This document shows, in pieces, positions 5,266 through 12,158 of a DNA stretch of 14,421 nucleotides. The stretch is from CAYUVV01 sp964461325 (lineage in GTDB: Bacteria > Patescibacteriota > Minisyncoccia > Phycocordibacterales > JACOZG01). Every line of letters starts with the position of its first letter. Position 1 is the stretch's first letter. The notes below the pieces were generated by a model. The model was given only the letters and a program-made list of their open reading frames with translations. It was not told the origin of the DNA and did not search any database. The position numbers and the translations under genes are program-made. The stretch is from positions 1 to 14,421 of the forward strand of contig CAYWTW010000016.1 in the NCBI GenBank assembly GCA_964461325.1, written 5' to 3'.

Positions 5266-7743
5266 ATGAGTGAAAAAGAGCCGCTAGCGCCCGCGCCCGA
5301 GACCTCGTCCTCCGTCATCCCCATCGATATCGTGGAGGAGATGAAAACGTCTTACCTTGATTACTCGATGTCGGTTATCGTCTCTCGGGCTTTGCCTGAC
5401 GTCCGCGACGGCTTGAAACCGGTGCATCGGCGGATTTTTTATTCTTTGCACGGTTTAGGCCTTTACCATACCGCCAAATTCCGCAAGTCGGCGTTGGTCG
5501 TCGGCGATGTACTCGGCAAATATCACCCGCACGGTGATTCGGCTTGTTACGACGCGCTGGCGCGCTTGGCCCAAGACTTTTCGATGCGCTACCCCTTGGT
5601 TCTGGGCCAAGGCAATTTTGGCTCAATCGACGGCGACGCGCCGGCGGCGATGCGTTACACTGAGGCCAAGATGGCGCCTCTGGCGGCCGAACTCCTCCGC
5701 GACATTGAGAAAGAAACGGTCGATTTCATGCCGAATTACGATTCGACGCGAGAGGAGCCGCGAGTTTTGCCTTCCGCTATTCCCAATCTTCTTTTGAACG
5801 GCACCCTGGGGATTGCCGTGGGCATGGCCACGAAGATTCCGCCTCACAACCTGCGGGAAGTCATGGCGGCCATCGTCCATCTGATTGATGAGCCCGAAGC
5901 CGGGCCGGAAGACTTATTGCGTTTTGTCACCGGGCCAGATTTTCCAACTGGCGGGTTGGTTTTCAATCAGGCCGACCTGCGGGAGGCCTATGCCACCGGC
6001 CGCGGCGGCGTTGTTGTCCGTGGCGAAGCGGAGATCGTCGAGAACGGCAAAAATTCCGAGATCGTGATTAGTTCCGTGCCCTATCAGGTTAACAAAGCCG
6101 AATTAATCGTGCGGACGGCCGATCTGGTGCGGGAAAAGAAGATTGAAGGCATTAAGGATATTCGAGACGAGTCAACGACTCTCGGCAATCTGCGAGTGGT
6201 GATTGAGCTCAAAGGTACGGCCCATCCGCAAAAAGTGCTCAATTATCTCTACAAACATACCGATCTGGAAATCGTTTTCCATTACAACATGCTGGCTTTG
6301 GTGGATGGCGTGCCCCGCTTGTTGCCGCTTAAAAGCTTGCTCGCCGAATTTATCGCTTTCCGGCGCGGTGTGGTGACGCGCCGCGCCCGCTTTGACCTCC
6401 GCGAAGCCGAGGCCCGCGAGCATATTCTCATTGGTTTGAAGAAAGCGCTTGATCACATCGACGCGATCATCAAGACCATCAAGGCCTCGGCCGACGTGGC
6501 GGAGGCGCGAGCCAACCTGATTAAAAAGTTTGAATTTAGTGAACGGCAGGCCGAGGCGATCCTCGAGATGCGTTTGCAAAAATTGGCTGGTTTGGAGAGG
6601 CAAAAAATCGAGGATGAGTTGGCGGAGAAACAGAGGTTGATTAAGGAGTTGAAGGATCTGCTCGCGAGCGAGAAAAAGATTTTAGCTGTTGTTCGCGCTG
6701 AAGCTCAACGGATCGGTGAGCAGTATGGGGATGATCGACGGACGAAGGTGGTGCCGACCGGCGTTGGCGAAATCAAGGCGGAAGACCTGGTCCCCGAACG
6801 GGAAAACGTCTTGGTGCTAACTCGCGGCGGCTATTTAAAGCGGACTGACCCCGGTGAGTACCGCGCCCAACGCCGCGGCGGCGTGGGCGTGGTGGATCTC
6901 GACACGAAGGAGGAAGACTTTGTCACGATTTTCGCGGTGGCGAATACTCATAGCGATATTCTCTTTTTCAGCGATCGAGGCAAGGTTTATAAGATTAAAA
7001 TGTACGAAATCCCGGAGGGCAAACGGGCCACACGAGGCAAATCGATCATGAACTTCTTACCCTTGGTGGAGGGGGAGCGGATTACTTCCGTTTTGCCCCT
7101 GCCTAAAGCGGCGCGAGACCGTGGCGCTTTGTCTCTCGTGATGGTCACTCGCCGCGGCGTGGTCAAGAAACTGAAGGCCCATAGTTTTGAAGACGTCCGT
7201 CGGAATGGTCTCGTGGCGATCAAGCTGGAAGGCAAAGACGAGCTTCTTTCCGTTTTGCCGGTGGAGAAAGGCGATCAGATTGTTCTCGCCACCCGCGAGG
7301 CCCAATCGCTTCGTTTTCGGGAAAGCGACTTGCGACCGATGGGCCGTCCGGCGATGGGCGTTCGCGCCACGCGTCTGCGGGGCAGTGATGAGGTGATTAG
7401 TGCCGATCGCGTCCCTGCCGCGCTCATCGGCCCCAAGGCCGAAGTCCACTATCTTGTGATGTCGGCCAACGGTTTTGGCAAACGGACGGCGTTGCGCGAA
7501 TACAAGGTCCAAAAACGAGGCGGCGTTGGCATCCGAACGGCCAGCCTGACGCCCAAAACCGGCAAGTTAATTGGCGCGCGAATTGTCGGTGCCGAGGATA
7601 AAGAATTGTTTGTAATCACCAAGCATGGTCAGGTCATTCGGGTTGCCCTGGCGGAGATCTCGATTCTTGGACGAGCCACGCAGGGTGTGCGGGTGATGAA
7701 GCCGCGGTCTGGGGATAGTCTGGCCTCGTTCACTTTGTTGTAA
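5266..7743 (+). CDS. gyrA: DNA gyrase subunit A
   Basis: This 825-residue protein is full length for GyrA, the DNA breakage-reunion subunit that with GyrB introduces negative supercoils. The N-terminal winged-helix/tower region has YSMSVIVSRALPDVRDGLKP (about 33-52) and the block YHPHGDSACYDA. Ser92 and Asp96 occupy the positions of E. coli Ser83 and Asp87, so the usual quinolone-resistance changes are absent. The catalytic Tyr131 is in AAMRYTE. The coiled-coil tower is at about 365-490. The C-terminal beta-pinwheel holds a GyrA box, QRRGGVG (535-541), and a second similar QKRGGVG (749-755). A box argues for gyrase over topoisomerase IV ParC, although Val replaces the usual Lys/Arg of QRRGGKG. 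gyrB is not in the window. ATG 5266 is 2 nt after the previous stop and no Shine-Dalgarno site is visible. Confidence 0.96.
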   Translation: MSEKEPLAPAPETSSSVIPIDIVEEMKTSYLDYSMSVIVSRALPDVRDGLKPVHRRIFYSLHGLGLYHTAKFRKSALVVGDVLGKYHPHGDSACYDALARLAQDFSMRYPLVLGQGNFGSIDGDAPAAMRYTEAKMAPLAAELLRDIEKETVDFMPNYDSTREEPRVLPSAIPNLLLNGTLGIAVGMATKIPPHNLREVMAAIVHLIDEPEAGPEDLLRFVTGPDFPTGGLVFNQADLREAYATGRGGVVVRGEAEIVENGKNSEIVISSVPYQVNKAELIVRTADLVREKKIEGIKDIRDESTTLGNLRVVIELKGTAHPQKVLNYLYKHTDLEIVFHYNMLALVDGVPRLLPLKSLLAEFIAFRRGVVTRRARFDLREAEAREHILIGLKKALDHIDAIIKTIKASADVAEARANLIKKFEFSERQAEAILEMRLQKLAGLERQKIEDELAEKQRLIKELKDLLASEKKILAVVRAEAQRIGEQYGDDRRTKVVPTGVGEIKAEDLVPERENVLVLTRGGYLKRTDPGEYRAQRRGGVGVVDLDTKEEDFVTIFAVANTHSDILFFSDRGKVYKIKMYEIPEGKRATRGKSIMNFLPLVEGERITSVLPLPKAARDRGALSLVMVTRRGVVKKLKAHSFEDVRRNGLVAIKLEGKDELLSVLPVEKGDQIVLATREAQSLRFRESDLRPMGRPAMGVRATRLRGSDEVISADRVPAALIGPKAEVHYLVMSANGFGKRTALREYKVQKRGGVGIRTASLTPKTGKLIGARIVGAEDKELFVITKHGQVIRVALAEISILGRATQGVRVMKPRSGDSLASFTLL

Positions 7744-7744
7744 A

Positions 7745-7753
7745 TGTTACAAT
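7745..7753 (+). promoter_or_regulatory. Extended -10 promoter before the methyltransferase gene
   Basis: TGTTACAAT is a TGnTACAAT extended -10 lying directly after the gyrA stop, ending 10 nt before ATG 7764. The stretch TACAATTGGGTTAGCGATG closely resembles TACAATCGGTTAGTAAATG before the gene at 4434. No convincing -35 is seen. It may add to read-through from gyrA. Confidence 0.5.
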
Positions 7754-7763
7754 TGGGTTAGCG

Positions 7764-8288
7764 ATGTTTGCCGACCCGGTTAAAAATTTAACAATTCTGG
7801 AGATACCGTCCGGCGCGCGGGTGGCGGATTTTGGCTGTGGGAGCGGGGCTTATGCATTGGCGCTGGCTCGTCAACTGCGGGGGAGCGGTCGGATTTACGC
7901 TCTCGACGTGCAAAAAGACTTGTTGGCTAAGTTGAAGGCCGAAGCCGCCGCCGCGCATCTAAGCAATTTGGAGGTAGTTTGGGCTAACGTGGAGAAGGTT
8001 GGCGGCAGTAAGTTGGCCGATAATTCTGTTGACTGGGTGCTCATTTCGAACGTTTTGTTCCAGACCGCGGCTCGTTACACCATGCTGTTAGAAGCGAAAC
8101 GAGTCTTACGCGCCGATGGCCGGCTGGCGATCATTGATTGGTCCGACTCTTTCGGTGGTTTGGGCCCGGCCCCAGCCGATGTTTTTCCGCCGTCAGCCGC
8201 TCGCGCGGTCGCGGAGAGCGCCGGTTTTGCTTGGCTTAAAGATTTTCCCGCCGGCGAGCATCATTACGGCCTTTTGTTTAAAAAATGA
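7764..8288 (+). CDS. Short class I SAM-dependent methyltransferase
   Basis: This is 174 residues with a Rossmann-type SAM-binding core. Motif I is VADFGCGSGAY (20-30), the acidic end of strand 2 is ALDVQ with Asp48, motif II/III is around VEVVWANVE to SVDWVLISNVLFQ (about 70-100), and VLRADGRLAIIDWS is the post-motif strand. The form is UbiE/Methyltransf_11-like. There is no substrate-specific lid domain, so the target (small molecule, lipid or protein) cannot be told. Its stop overlaps the next ATG (ATGA at 8285-8288), so it is translationally coupled to the solute-binding protein gene. The start is chosen because it follows an extended -10 box. Confidence 0.82.
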   Translation: MFADPVKNLTILEIPSGARVADFGCGSGAYALALARQLRGSGRIYALDVQKDLLAKLKAEAAAAHLSNLEVVWANVEKVGGSKLADNSVDWVLISNVLFQTAARYTMLLEAKRVLRADGRLAIIDWSDSFGGLGPAPADVFPPSAARAVAESAGFAWLKDFPAGEHHYGLLFKK

Positions 8289-9592
8289 AGAACCTTTCGA
8301 TTTTTCAAGCAGTATTGATTGGGGTTTTTGTGTTGTTGCTGGTCGCCGGCGTGTTGTTGTTTGCTTTGGAGCGACCGGGAACGAATCCAAATTCGGCCAC
8401 ATCGTTGGTAATTTGGGGTGAGTGGCCGAGCGCCGAACTCCGTGGATTTTTAGAATCATTCAATAATCAAACTGGTCAGGCCGTTACTCTGTCTTACGAA
8501 TCTTTTAATCCGGGAATGCTGGGCCGAGAGTTGGTCGAGGCCCTGGCGTCCGGACGGGGGCCGGACTTGGTTCTTCTGCCACACGAAGAAATGTTTGTGC
8601 AAGCCGAGCGCCTGCTTCTGATTCCTTACGAATCTTATCCGCGCAAAAGTTACGAAGAGCAATTTGTAGATGAGGGGCGCCTCTGGCTAACGGCCAACGG
8701 GATTCTGGCTCTACCGCTTGGCGTCGACCCGTTGGTTTTTTATTACAATCGTGATCGTTTGGCGTCGGCGGGTTTGGCCCGTCCGCCCGCTACCTGGACG
8801 GAATTTTTATCGACAGCGCGGAATTTTTTTGAGGGTGATGAGCGCGACAACATCTTCCGTTCGGCCATCGCTTTGGGAGAGACGGAGAATATCCCGCACG
8901 CTAAAGACATTCTTTCCACCCTTCTTCTCCAATCGGGCAATTCGATTTATGACTCGCGCGGTGGCGCTTGGCAGTCGGTTTTTAGCGATAATCCCGGCTT
9001 TCCGGCTACGCCCGCCTTTCTGGCGCTCAATTTTTTCACTCAATTCGCCGATCCAGCCCGCGCCACCTATAGCTGGAACTCGGTCATGCCGGAGGCGAGC
9101 GAGGCCTTTAGTCGCGGCCTGACGGCCTTCTACCTCGGACCGGCGAGCGAGTACGGGGAACTCCGCGCTCGTAATCCGCATCTCAATTTTGACGTGGCGA
9201 TGATGCCCCAGCGAGTGCCGAGCGAAAGCTTTACCTTCGGTCGCCTTTACGGCCTGGGCGTGATCAAGACTGGTAAAAATCTAAACGCCGCGGTCACGGC
9301 CGCCGCCCAGCTAACGGCTCGGCCATCAGCCGAGCCGTTAGCCAGCGCGCTGGCACTGGTGCCCGCGCGCCGCGACTTGTTGGACGCGGCGGCGGCCGAT
9401 GACCCGGCGGAAGATACCTTTTTCCGGTCGGCTTTAGTGGCGCGGGGCTGGTTCGATTTCGCGCCCGCGGAGAGCGCGGCCATCTTCCGCCGTTTGGTGT
9501 CGGCCGCCAAAACGAGCGAGCAGTCGTTGGTGGGAGCAATCAATCAGGCCGACCGCGATTTCGAGCGTTTGCTTGGTGAACTGAATCAATGA
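8285..9592 (+). CDS. Membrane-anchored extracellular solute-binding-like protein (family 1)
   Basis: This is 435 residues. A transmembrane helix at about 6-28 anchors it, and there is no lipobox Cys, unlike most Gram-positive binding proteins. The rest resembles ABC sugar-type binding proteins (SBP_bac_1): LVIWGEWPSAELRGFLESFN at 41-60, GPDLVLLPHEE (92-102), then ILALPLGVDPLVFYYNRDRLASAGL followed by RPPATWTEF, the family's signature block, at about 140-174. Such proteins capture oligosaccharides or similar solutes outside the membrane and pass them to a permease. No permease or ATPase gene is next to it, so its partner is elsewhere or it acts as a surface receptor. It overlaps the methyltransferase and the first pilin-like gene by 4 nt on each side. 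A perfect 14-bp inverted repeat lies inside it at 9310-9342. Confidence 0.82.
   Translation: MKNLSIFQAVLIGVFVLLLVAGVLLFALERPGTNPNSATSLVIWGEWPSAELRGFLESFNNQTGQAVTLSYESFNPGMLGRELVEALASGRGPDLVLLPHEEMFVQAERLLLIPYESYPRKSYEEQFVDEGRLWLTANGILALPLGVDPLVFYYNRDRLASAGLARPPATWTEFLSTARNFFEGDERDNIFRSAIALGETENIPHAKDILSTLLLQSGNSIYDSRGGAWQSVFSDNPGFPATPAFLALNFFTQFADPARATYSWNSVMPEASEAFSRGLTAFYLGPASEYGELRARNPHLNFDVAMMPQRVPSESFTFGRLYGLGVIKTGKNLNAAVTAAAQLTARPSAEPLASALALVPARRDLLDAAAADDPAEDTFFRSALVARGWFDFAPAESAAIFRRLVSAAKTSEQSLVGAINQADRDFERLLGELNQ
9310..9342. repeat. Perfect 14-bp inverted repeat inside a coding sequence
   Basis: GCTAACGGCTCGGC (9310-9323), loop CATCA and GCCGAGCCGTTAGC (9329-9342) can form a 14-bp hairpin with a 5-nt loop. 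It is within the solute-binding protein gene, in a low-complexity Ala/Ser/Pro region (LTARPSAEPLAS). No T-run follows, so it is not a classical terminator. It could be a transcript structure, a mobile short palindrome, or chance in GC-rich repeats. Confidence 0.7.
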
Positions 9593-9942
9593 ATTTTTTA
9601 ATTAAAGTGGTCGAGGCGCAGGCGGTTTTGCCGGACGGCATTGTACCCAAATGTGAAGGCCCCTGCGGTTTTACCGAGTTTTTACAACTAATCGGCAACG
9701 TCTTCACTTTCCTCGTCTACGGCTTGGCCGTGCCGGCGGCCGTTCTCTCCATCACCTATGCTGGTTGGCTCTATATTTCCAAACCCACCGACTCAAGTTC
9801 TCGAAGCAAAGCGCGGGATATTTTGCTTGCCGCCGTCATCGGCTTAGCCATCACCCTCGGGAGTTGGATTATTGTTCGGACAATCGTCCAATCACTTACT
9901 GGCGGTGACGCCAGTCCCTACCTCCGCTTTTTTAACAGATGA
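9589..9942 (+). CDS. Two-helix T4SS pilin-like protein 1 (VirB2/TrbC-like)
   Basis: This is 117 residues starting at ATG 9589, which overlaps the previous stop (ATGA). A short hydrophobic start ending AQA (residues 10-12) may be a signal remnant. Cys22 and Cys26 (CEGPC) could form a disulfide. Two transmembrane helices lie at about 38-60 and 76-97, separated by a short polar, basic loop (SKPTDSSSRSKARD), the layout of VirB2/TrbC conjugative pilins and the pilin-like proteins frequent in Patescibacteria. With YAGWLYI in helix 1 and GLAITLGSW in helix 2 it groups with the next gene. It is the first of five tandem members. A structural pilus role is inferred from fold type only. Confidence 0.7.
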   Translation: MNFLIKVVEAQAVLPDGIVPKCEGPCGFTEFLQLIGNVFTFLVYGLAVPAAVLSITYAGWLYISKPTDSSSRSKARDILLAAVIGLAITLGSWIIVRTIVQSLTGGDASPYLRFFNR

Positions 9943-9951
9943 TAGTATAAT
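9943..9951 (+). promoter_or_regulatory. -10 box before pilin-like gene 2, leaderless-type
   Basis: TAGTATAAT, with a perfect TATAAT at 9946-9951, follows directly after the stop of the preceding gene and ends 10 nt before ATG 9962. It is identical to the box before pth. It gives the four downstream pilin-like genes a possible promoter of their own. No clear -35 is seen. Confidence 0.5.
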
Positions 9952-9961
9952 GAGATCACCT

Positions 9962-10300
9962 ATGGCGAACGTTTTACCGGATAACGACGTTAATAATCAG
10001 ATATTACCCAATAATGATGTTGGTGATTACACAATACGAAACCCGATCGCTGGTGTCGAGAACTTGTCTCAACTGCTTTATAAAATTTTGGAAATTATTA
10101 TTCAAATCGGTTTTCCGGTTGTCGTGTTGGCAATTATTTACTGCGGCTTTCTGTTTGTTCGAGCGCAGGGTAACGAAAGCAAATTGGAAGAAGCCAAGCA
10201 GGCGTTGCTCTATACCGTCATCGGTGCGGCAATTGTTTTGGGTGCTTTTGCCATTTCTCAAATTGTGGAATCAACGGTGGCTGGTCTAGGCAGTGGTTAA
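9962..10300 (+). CDS. Two-helix T4SS pilin-like protein 2
   Basis: This is 112 residues from ATG 9962 (MANVLPDNDV). The frame is open further upstream, but an ATG at 9950 lies inside the -10 box and still earlier starts overlap the previous gene by 71 nt, so 9962 is preferred. The polar N-terminal 35 residues (Asn/Asp-rich) have no signal peptide. Helices are at about 42-64 (IQIGFPVVVLAIIYCGFLFV) and 82-104, joined by a charged loop (RAQGNESKLEEAKQ). YCGFLFV parallels YAGWLYI of pilin-like protein 1. The role as a pilus or channel subunit is inferred from layout. Confidence 0.68.
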   Translation: MANVLPDNDVNNQILPNNDVGDYTIRNPIAGVENLSQLLYKILEIIIQIGFPVVVLAIIYCGFLFVRAQGNESKLEEAKQALLYTVIGAAIVLGAFAISQIVESTVAGLGSG

Positions 10301-10314
10301 AATTAAATTATTAT

Positions 10315-10761
10315 ATGAAAAATAAAAAATTATTTGTTTTTTTTATTATTTTGTTTGCGGCGATTACTGTCTCGGGCGCCGTTGTGTCGGCGCAAAGTAA
10401 CGTTTTGGATCAGCCGATTAATTTAGACCCCTATCCTTATCGGCCAGCTAATCCGCCAGCCCCATCTTCTTCTGGTGGCGGGGATTTCAGCGTTCTGATT
10501 GACAGGATTATTGGTTTTGTCATTAAACCCCTGATTGCTTTGATCTGGGCTTTGTCTTTGCTCTACTTCCTCTGGAACGTGGTGCGTTATTTGCAGAGTG
10601 GGATGAGTGAGGGCGATCGGGAAGAGATTAGAAAGACCGTTGCCTATAGTTTGCTGGCTCTGTTTGTTATGTCTTCCGTCTGGGGTTTAGTTTGGGTTAT
10701 CGATAGGACTTTGGGGCTTGATGATACCGTCATTGATACCCCAAGGTTTTTTAACAATTAA
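10315..10761 (+). CDS. Two-helix T4SS pilin-like protein 3, with signal peptide
   Basis: This is 148 residues. A typical signal peptide (MKNKKLFVFFIILFAAITVS) is probably cleaved after VVSA, leaving QSNV as the mature start. A Pro-rich stretch (YPYRPANPPAPSSSGGG) follows, then helices at about 63-88 (LIALIWALSLLYFLWNVV) and 102-125 (AYSLLALFVMSSVWGLVWVI). The YFLW motif and the VWGLV end of helix 2 are shared with proteins 4 and 5. The gene begins 14 nt after the previous one in an AT-rich gap and has no Shine-Dalgarno site. Export by Sec followed by assembly of both helices in the membrane would fit a VirB2/TrbC-type pilin. Confidence 0.7.
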   Translation: MKNKKLFVFFIILFAAITVSGAVVSAQSNVLDQPINLDPYPYRPANPPAPSSSGGGDFSVLIDRIIGFVIKPLIALIWALSLLYFLWNVVRYLQSGMSEGDREEIRKTVAYSLLALFVMSSVWGLVWVIDRTLGLDDTVIDTPRFFNN

Positions 10762-10862
10762 CTATTTTCCCCAGTCGCTTGTTTTTTTAGTGGTGGTTTG
10801 ACGGTAGAATGTGAACAATCAGTCGTTAATTTTATTATCGGTTAATTTGTTTTTGCCACATC

Positions 10863-11213
10863 ATGTTTAGAAAGTTTTTGCCAGTGATGCCGCTTGCCTT
10901 GTTTCTTGTTCCGGCGTTAGCGGCCGCCCAAAGCAATATTCAGGGTATCTTGGGCACCATTCGAAATCTGCTCAATTTGCTTGTGCCGATTATCATGGGT
11001 TTGGCGGTCATCTATTTCCTGTGGGAATTGGTCAATTATTTGTCGAAGCAGGGGGATGATGATGCCCGCAAGGATCATCGCAACAAGATGATTTACGCCA
11101 TCATCGTTTTGGCGGTGATGGTTGGCGTGTGGGGTTTAGTCAGCATCTTGCTTAACACCTTCGGGATTAGCCCTGGCACCGGTCCGCTGCCAATTCCAGA
11201 TTTGCCTAGGTAG
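10863..11213 (+). CDS. Two-helix T4SS pilin-like protein 4, with signal peptide
   Basis: This is 116 residues. The signal peptide (MFRKFLPVMPLALFLVPALA) is probably cleaved after AAA to leave QSNI, nearly the same mature start as protein 3. Helix 1 is at about 36-58 (LLVPIIMGLAVIYFLWELVN) and helix 2 at about 76-100 (MIYAIIVLAVMVGVWGLV), with a charged loop (SKQGDDDARKDHRNK) between. The mature protein of about 93 residues has VirB2-like length. A 101-nt gap separates it from protein 3, with no terminator seen, so co-transcription is possible. The N-terminal boundary is well defined by the signal peptide. Confidence 0.72.
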   Translation: MFRKFLPVMPLALFLVPALAAAQSNIQGILGTIRNLLNLLVPIIMGLAVIYFLWELVNYLSKQGDDDARKDHRNKMIYAIIVLAVMVGVWGLVSILLNTFGISPGTGPLPIPDLPR

Positions 11214-11230
11214 TTATTCGGTCTACGCCA

Positions 11231-11473
11231 GTGCCGCTTCTTGACGCGATTGTAAGTAAAATCGTCAATCCGCTCATTCTTTTGATTAGCGCGATGGCGG
11301 TGGTTTATTTCCTCTGGGGTTTACTCCAGATGATTATGAACGCCGAGAGCGAGGAGGCCCGAGCCACCGGCCGCCGGCATGCCCTCTACGGCCTGATTGG
11401 TCTCTTCATTATTGTTTCCGTTTTCGGCATCATCCGCGCGATTCAAAGCACGACGGAAGGATTGGTTGGTTAA
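11231..11473 (+). CDS. Two-helix T4SS pilin-like protein 5, short, GTG start
   Basis: This is 80 residues from GTG 11231. The frame upstream closes at a TAG at 11207, and no ATG lies between, so GTG is the best start. There is no signal peptide, so this is the shortest member: essentially helix 1 (about 11-31, LILLISAMAVVYFLWGLLQM), a basic loop (AESEEARATGRRHA) and helix 2 (about 49-68, LYGLIGLFIIVSVFGIIRAI). It carries YFLW as in proteins 3 and 4. It ends the tandem run, just before a strong hairpin terminator. It could instead be an assembly partner of the longer subunits. Confidence 0.65.
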   Translation: MPLLDAIVSKIVNPLILLISAMAVVYFLWGLLQMIMNAESEEARATGRRHALYGLIGLFIIVSVFGIIRAIQSTTEGLVG

Positions 11474-11491
11474 GCCAAAAACGGCATAATA

Positions 11492-11524
11492 AAACCCCGT
11501 CTGCCTTATTGGCGGACGGGGTTT
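11492..11524. terminator. Bidirectional intrinsic terminator between convergent units
   Basis: AAACCCCGTCTGCC (11492-11505), loop TTATT and GGCGGACGGGGTTT (11511-11524) form a 14-bp stem with one T-G wobble. It lies between the plus-strand pilin-like run (ends 11473) and the minus-strand gene ending at 11547. On the minus strand the stem is followed by TTTTATTATG, a usable U-run. On the plus strand the U-run is only the end of the stem. Confidence 0.85.
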
Positions 11525-11546
11525 GGGGTTCTTCAAACACCTCCTT

Positions 11547-12158
11547 TCACGAACATTGGTCGTCTCCAGGCCAAACGTTTCCCGCTGATCGGGCTTGCCA
11601 GCGAATTAGCAGTTCGACCGATTTCTCCTTCGAATCTGGCAGACGGAAACGCAACTTCGCCTCTTGCGGATGACGTCGGCCGGTCCGTCCCGGTGCGCGC
11701 GGTATTTCCCTCTCTCCGGGATGTAGCAAGAAAATCGGGTCGCCGATTATCTCATTACTTACCTCGAGGGTGAAATCCGTTTCTAAAGAAGCGAAGCCGT
11801 CGGGGATCGTTATCCACCGACTCCATTCTCTACCCACCACAACCGTTCGCATGATACATCGCGGTCTATCAGGGGCCCTCTTTCCCGGTGCTGGTACGAT
11901 TTGCCCTGTTTTGGGAGGATCGGTGACCGAGAGCCAGGTTTTTGCCACACCGAAAACTGGAGTGTAAGTAATGATCAGAACCATAACTCCTGTCGCCACG
12001 ATCAATCCGATCACCCACACCCAAAGTTTTGACGAGGATGCCTCGGCATTTGCCCCCGGTTCTTTCTTGCGCACCAATAGAATGGTGGTCACCAACAAGG
12101 TGATTATAACTATCCCAATCCAGATTCTGTAGGACAGACCCAAGAATTCACCTAACAC
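11547..12158 (-). CDS. Two-pass membrane protein, unknown, partner of the SPFH gene
   Basis: This is 203 residues, not recognised. Transmembrane helices lie at about 11-29 (RIWIGIVIITLLVTTILLV) and 45-66 (LWVWVIGLIVATGVMVLIIT), joined by a short polar loop with KK. The C-terminal 135 residues are soluble and beta-rich (VSNEIIGDPIFLLHPGE, LRFRLPDSKEKSVELLIRW). They contain only two Cys, 101 and 202, one near each end, which could pair outside the cell. The GTG start at 12158 shares its G with the TAG stop of the SPFH gene and is preceded by an exceptionally strong Shine-Dalgarno site, so the two genes are coupled and probably act together. Confidence 0.68.
   Translation of the reverse strand: MLGEFLGLSYRIWIGIVIITLLVTTILLVRKKEPGANAEASSSKLWVWVIGLIVATGVMVLIITYTPVFGVAKTWLSVTDPPKTGQIVPAPGKRAPDRPRCIMRTVVVGREWSRWITIPDGFASLETDFTLEVSNEIIGDPIFLLHPGEREIPRAPGRTGRRHPQEAKLRFRLPDSKEKSVELLIRWQARSAGNVWPGDDQCS

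Noticed and set aside
6172..7512. Long antisense open frames (about 143 and 151 codons) opposite gyrA
   Set aside because: They are shadows of a GC-rich conserved gene on the other strand, with no start signals and no family features.
5266..7743. Topoisomerase IV subunit ParC instead of GyrA
   Set aside because: Two GyrA-box-like motifs (QRRGGVG and QKRGGVG) in a full C-terminal pinwheel favour gyrase, although the box is not the strict consensus.
10798..10838. TTGACG followed by AT-rich sequence as a promoter for pilin-like gene 4
   Set aside because: No -10 box lies 15-19 nt downstream (TATTAT is 29 nt away). The 101-nt gap holds T-runs and AT-rich sequence, but I cannot support a promoter or terminator there.
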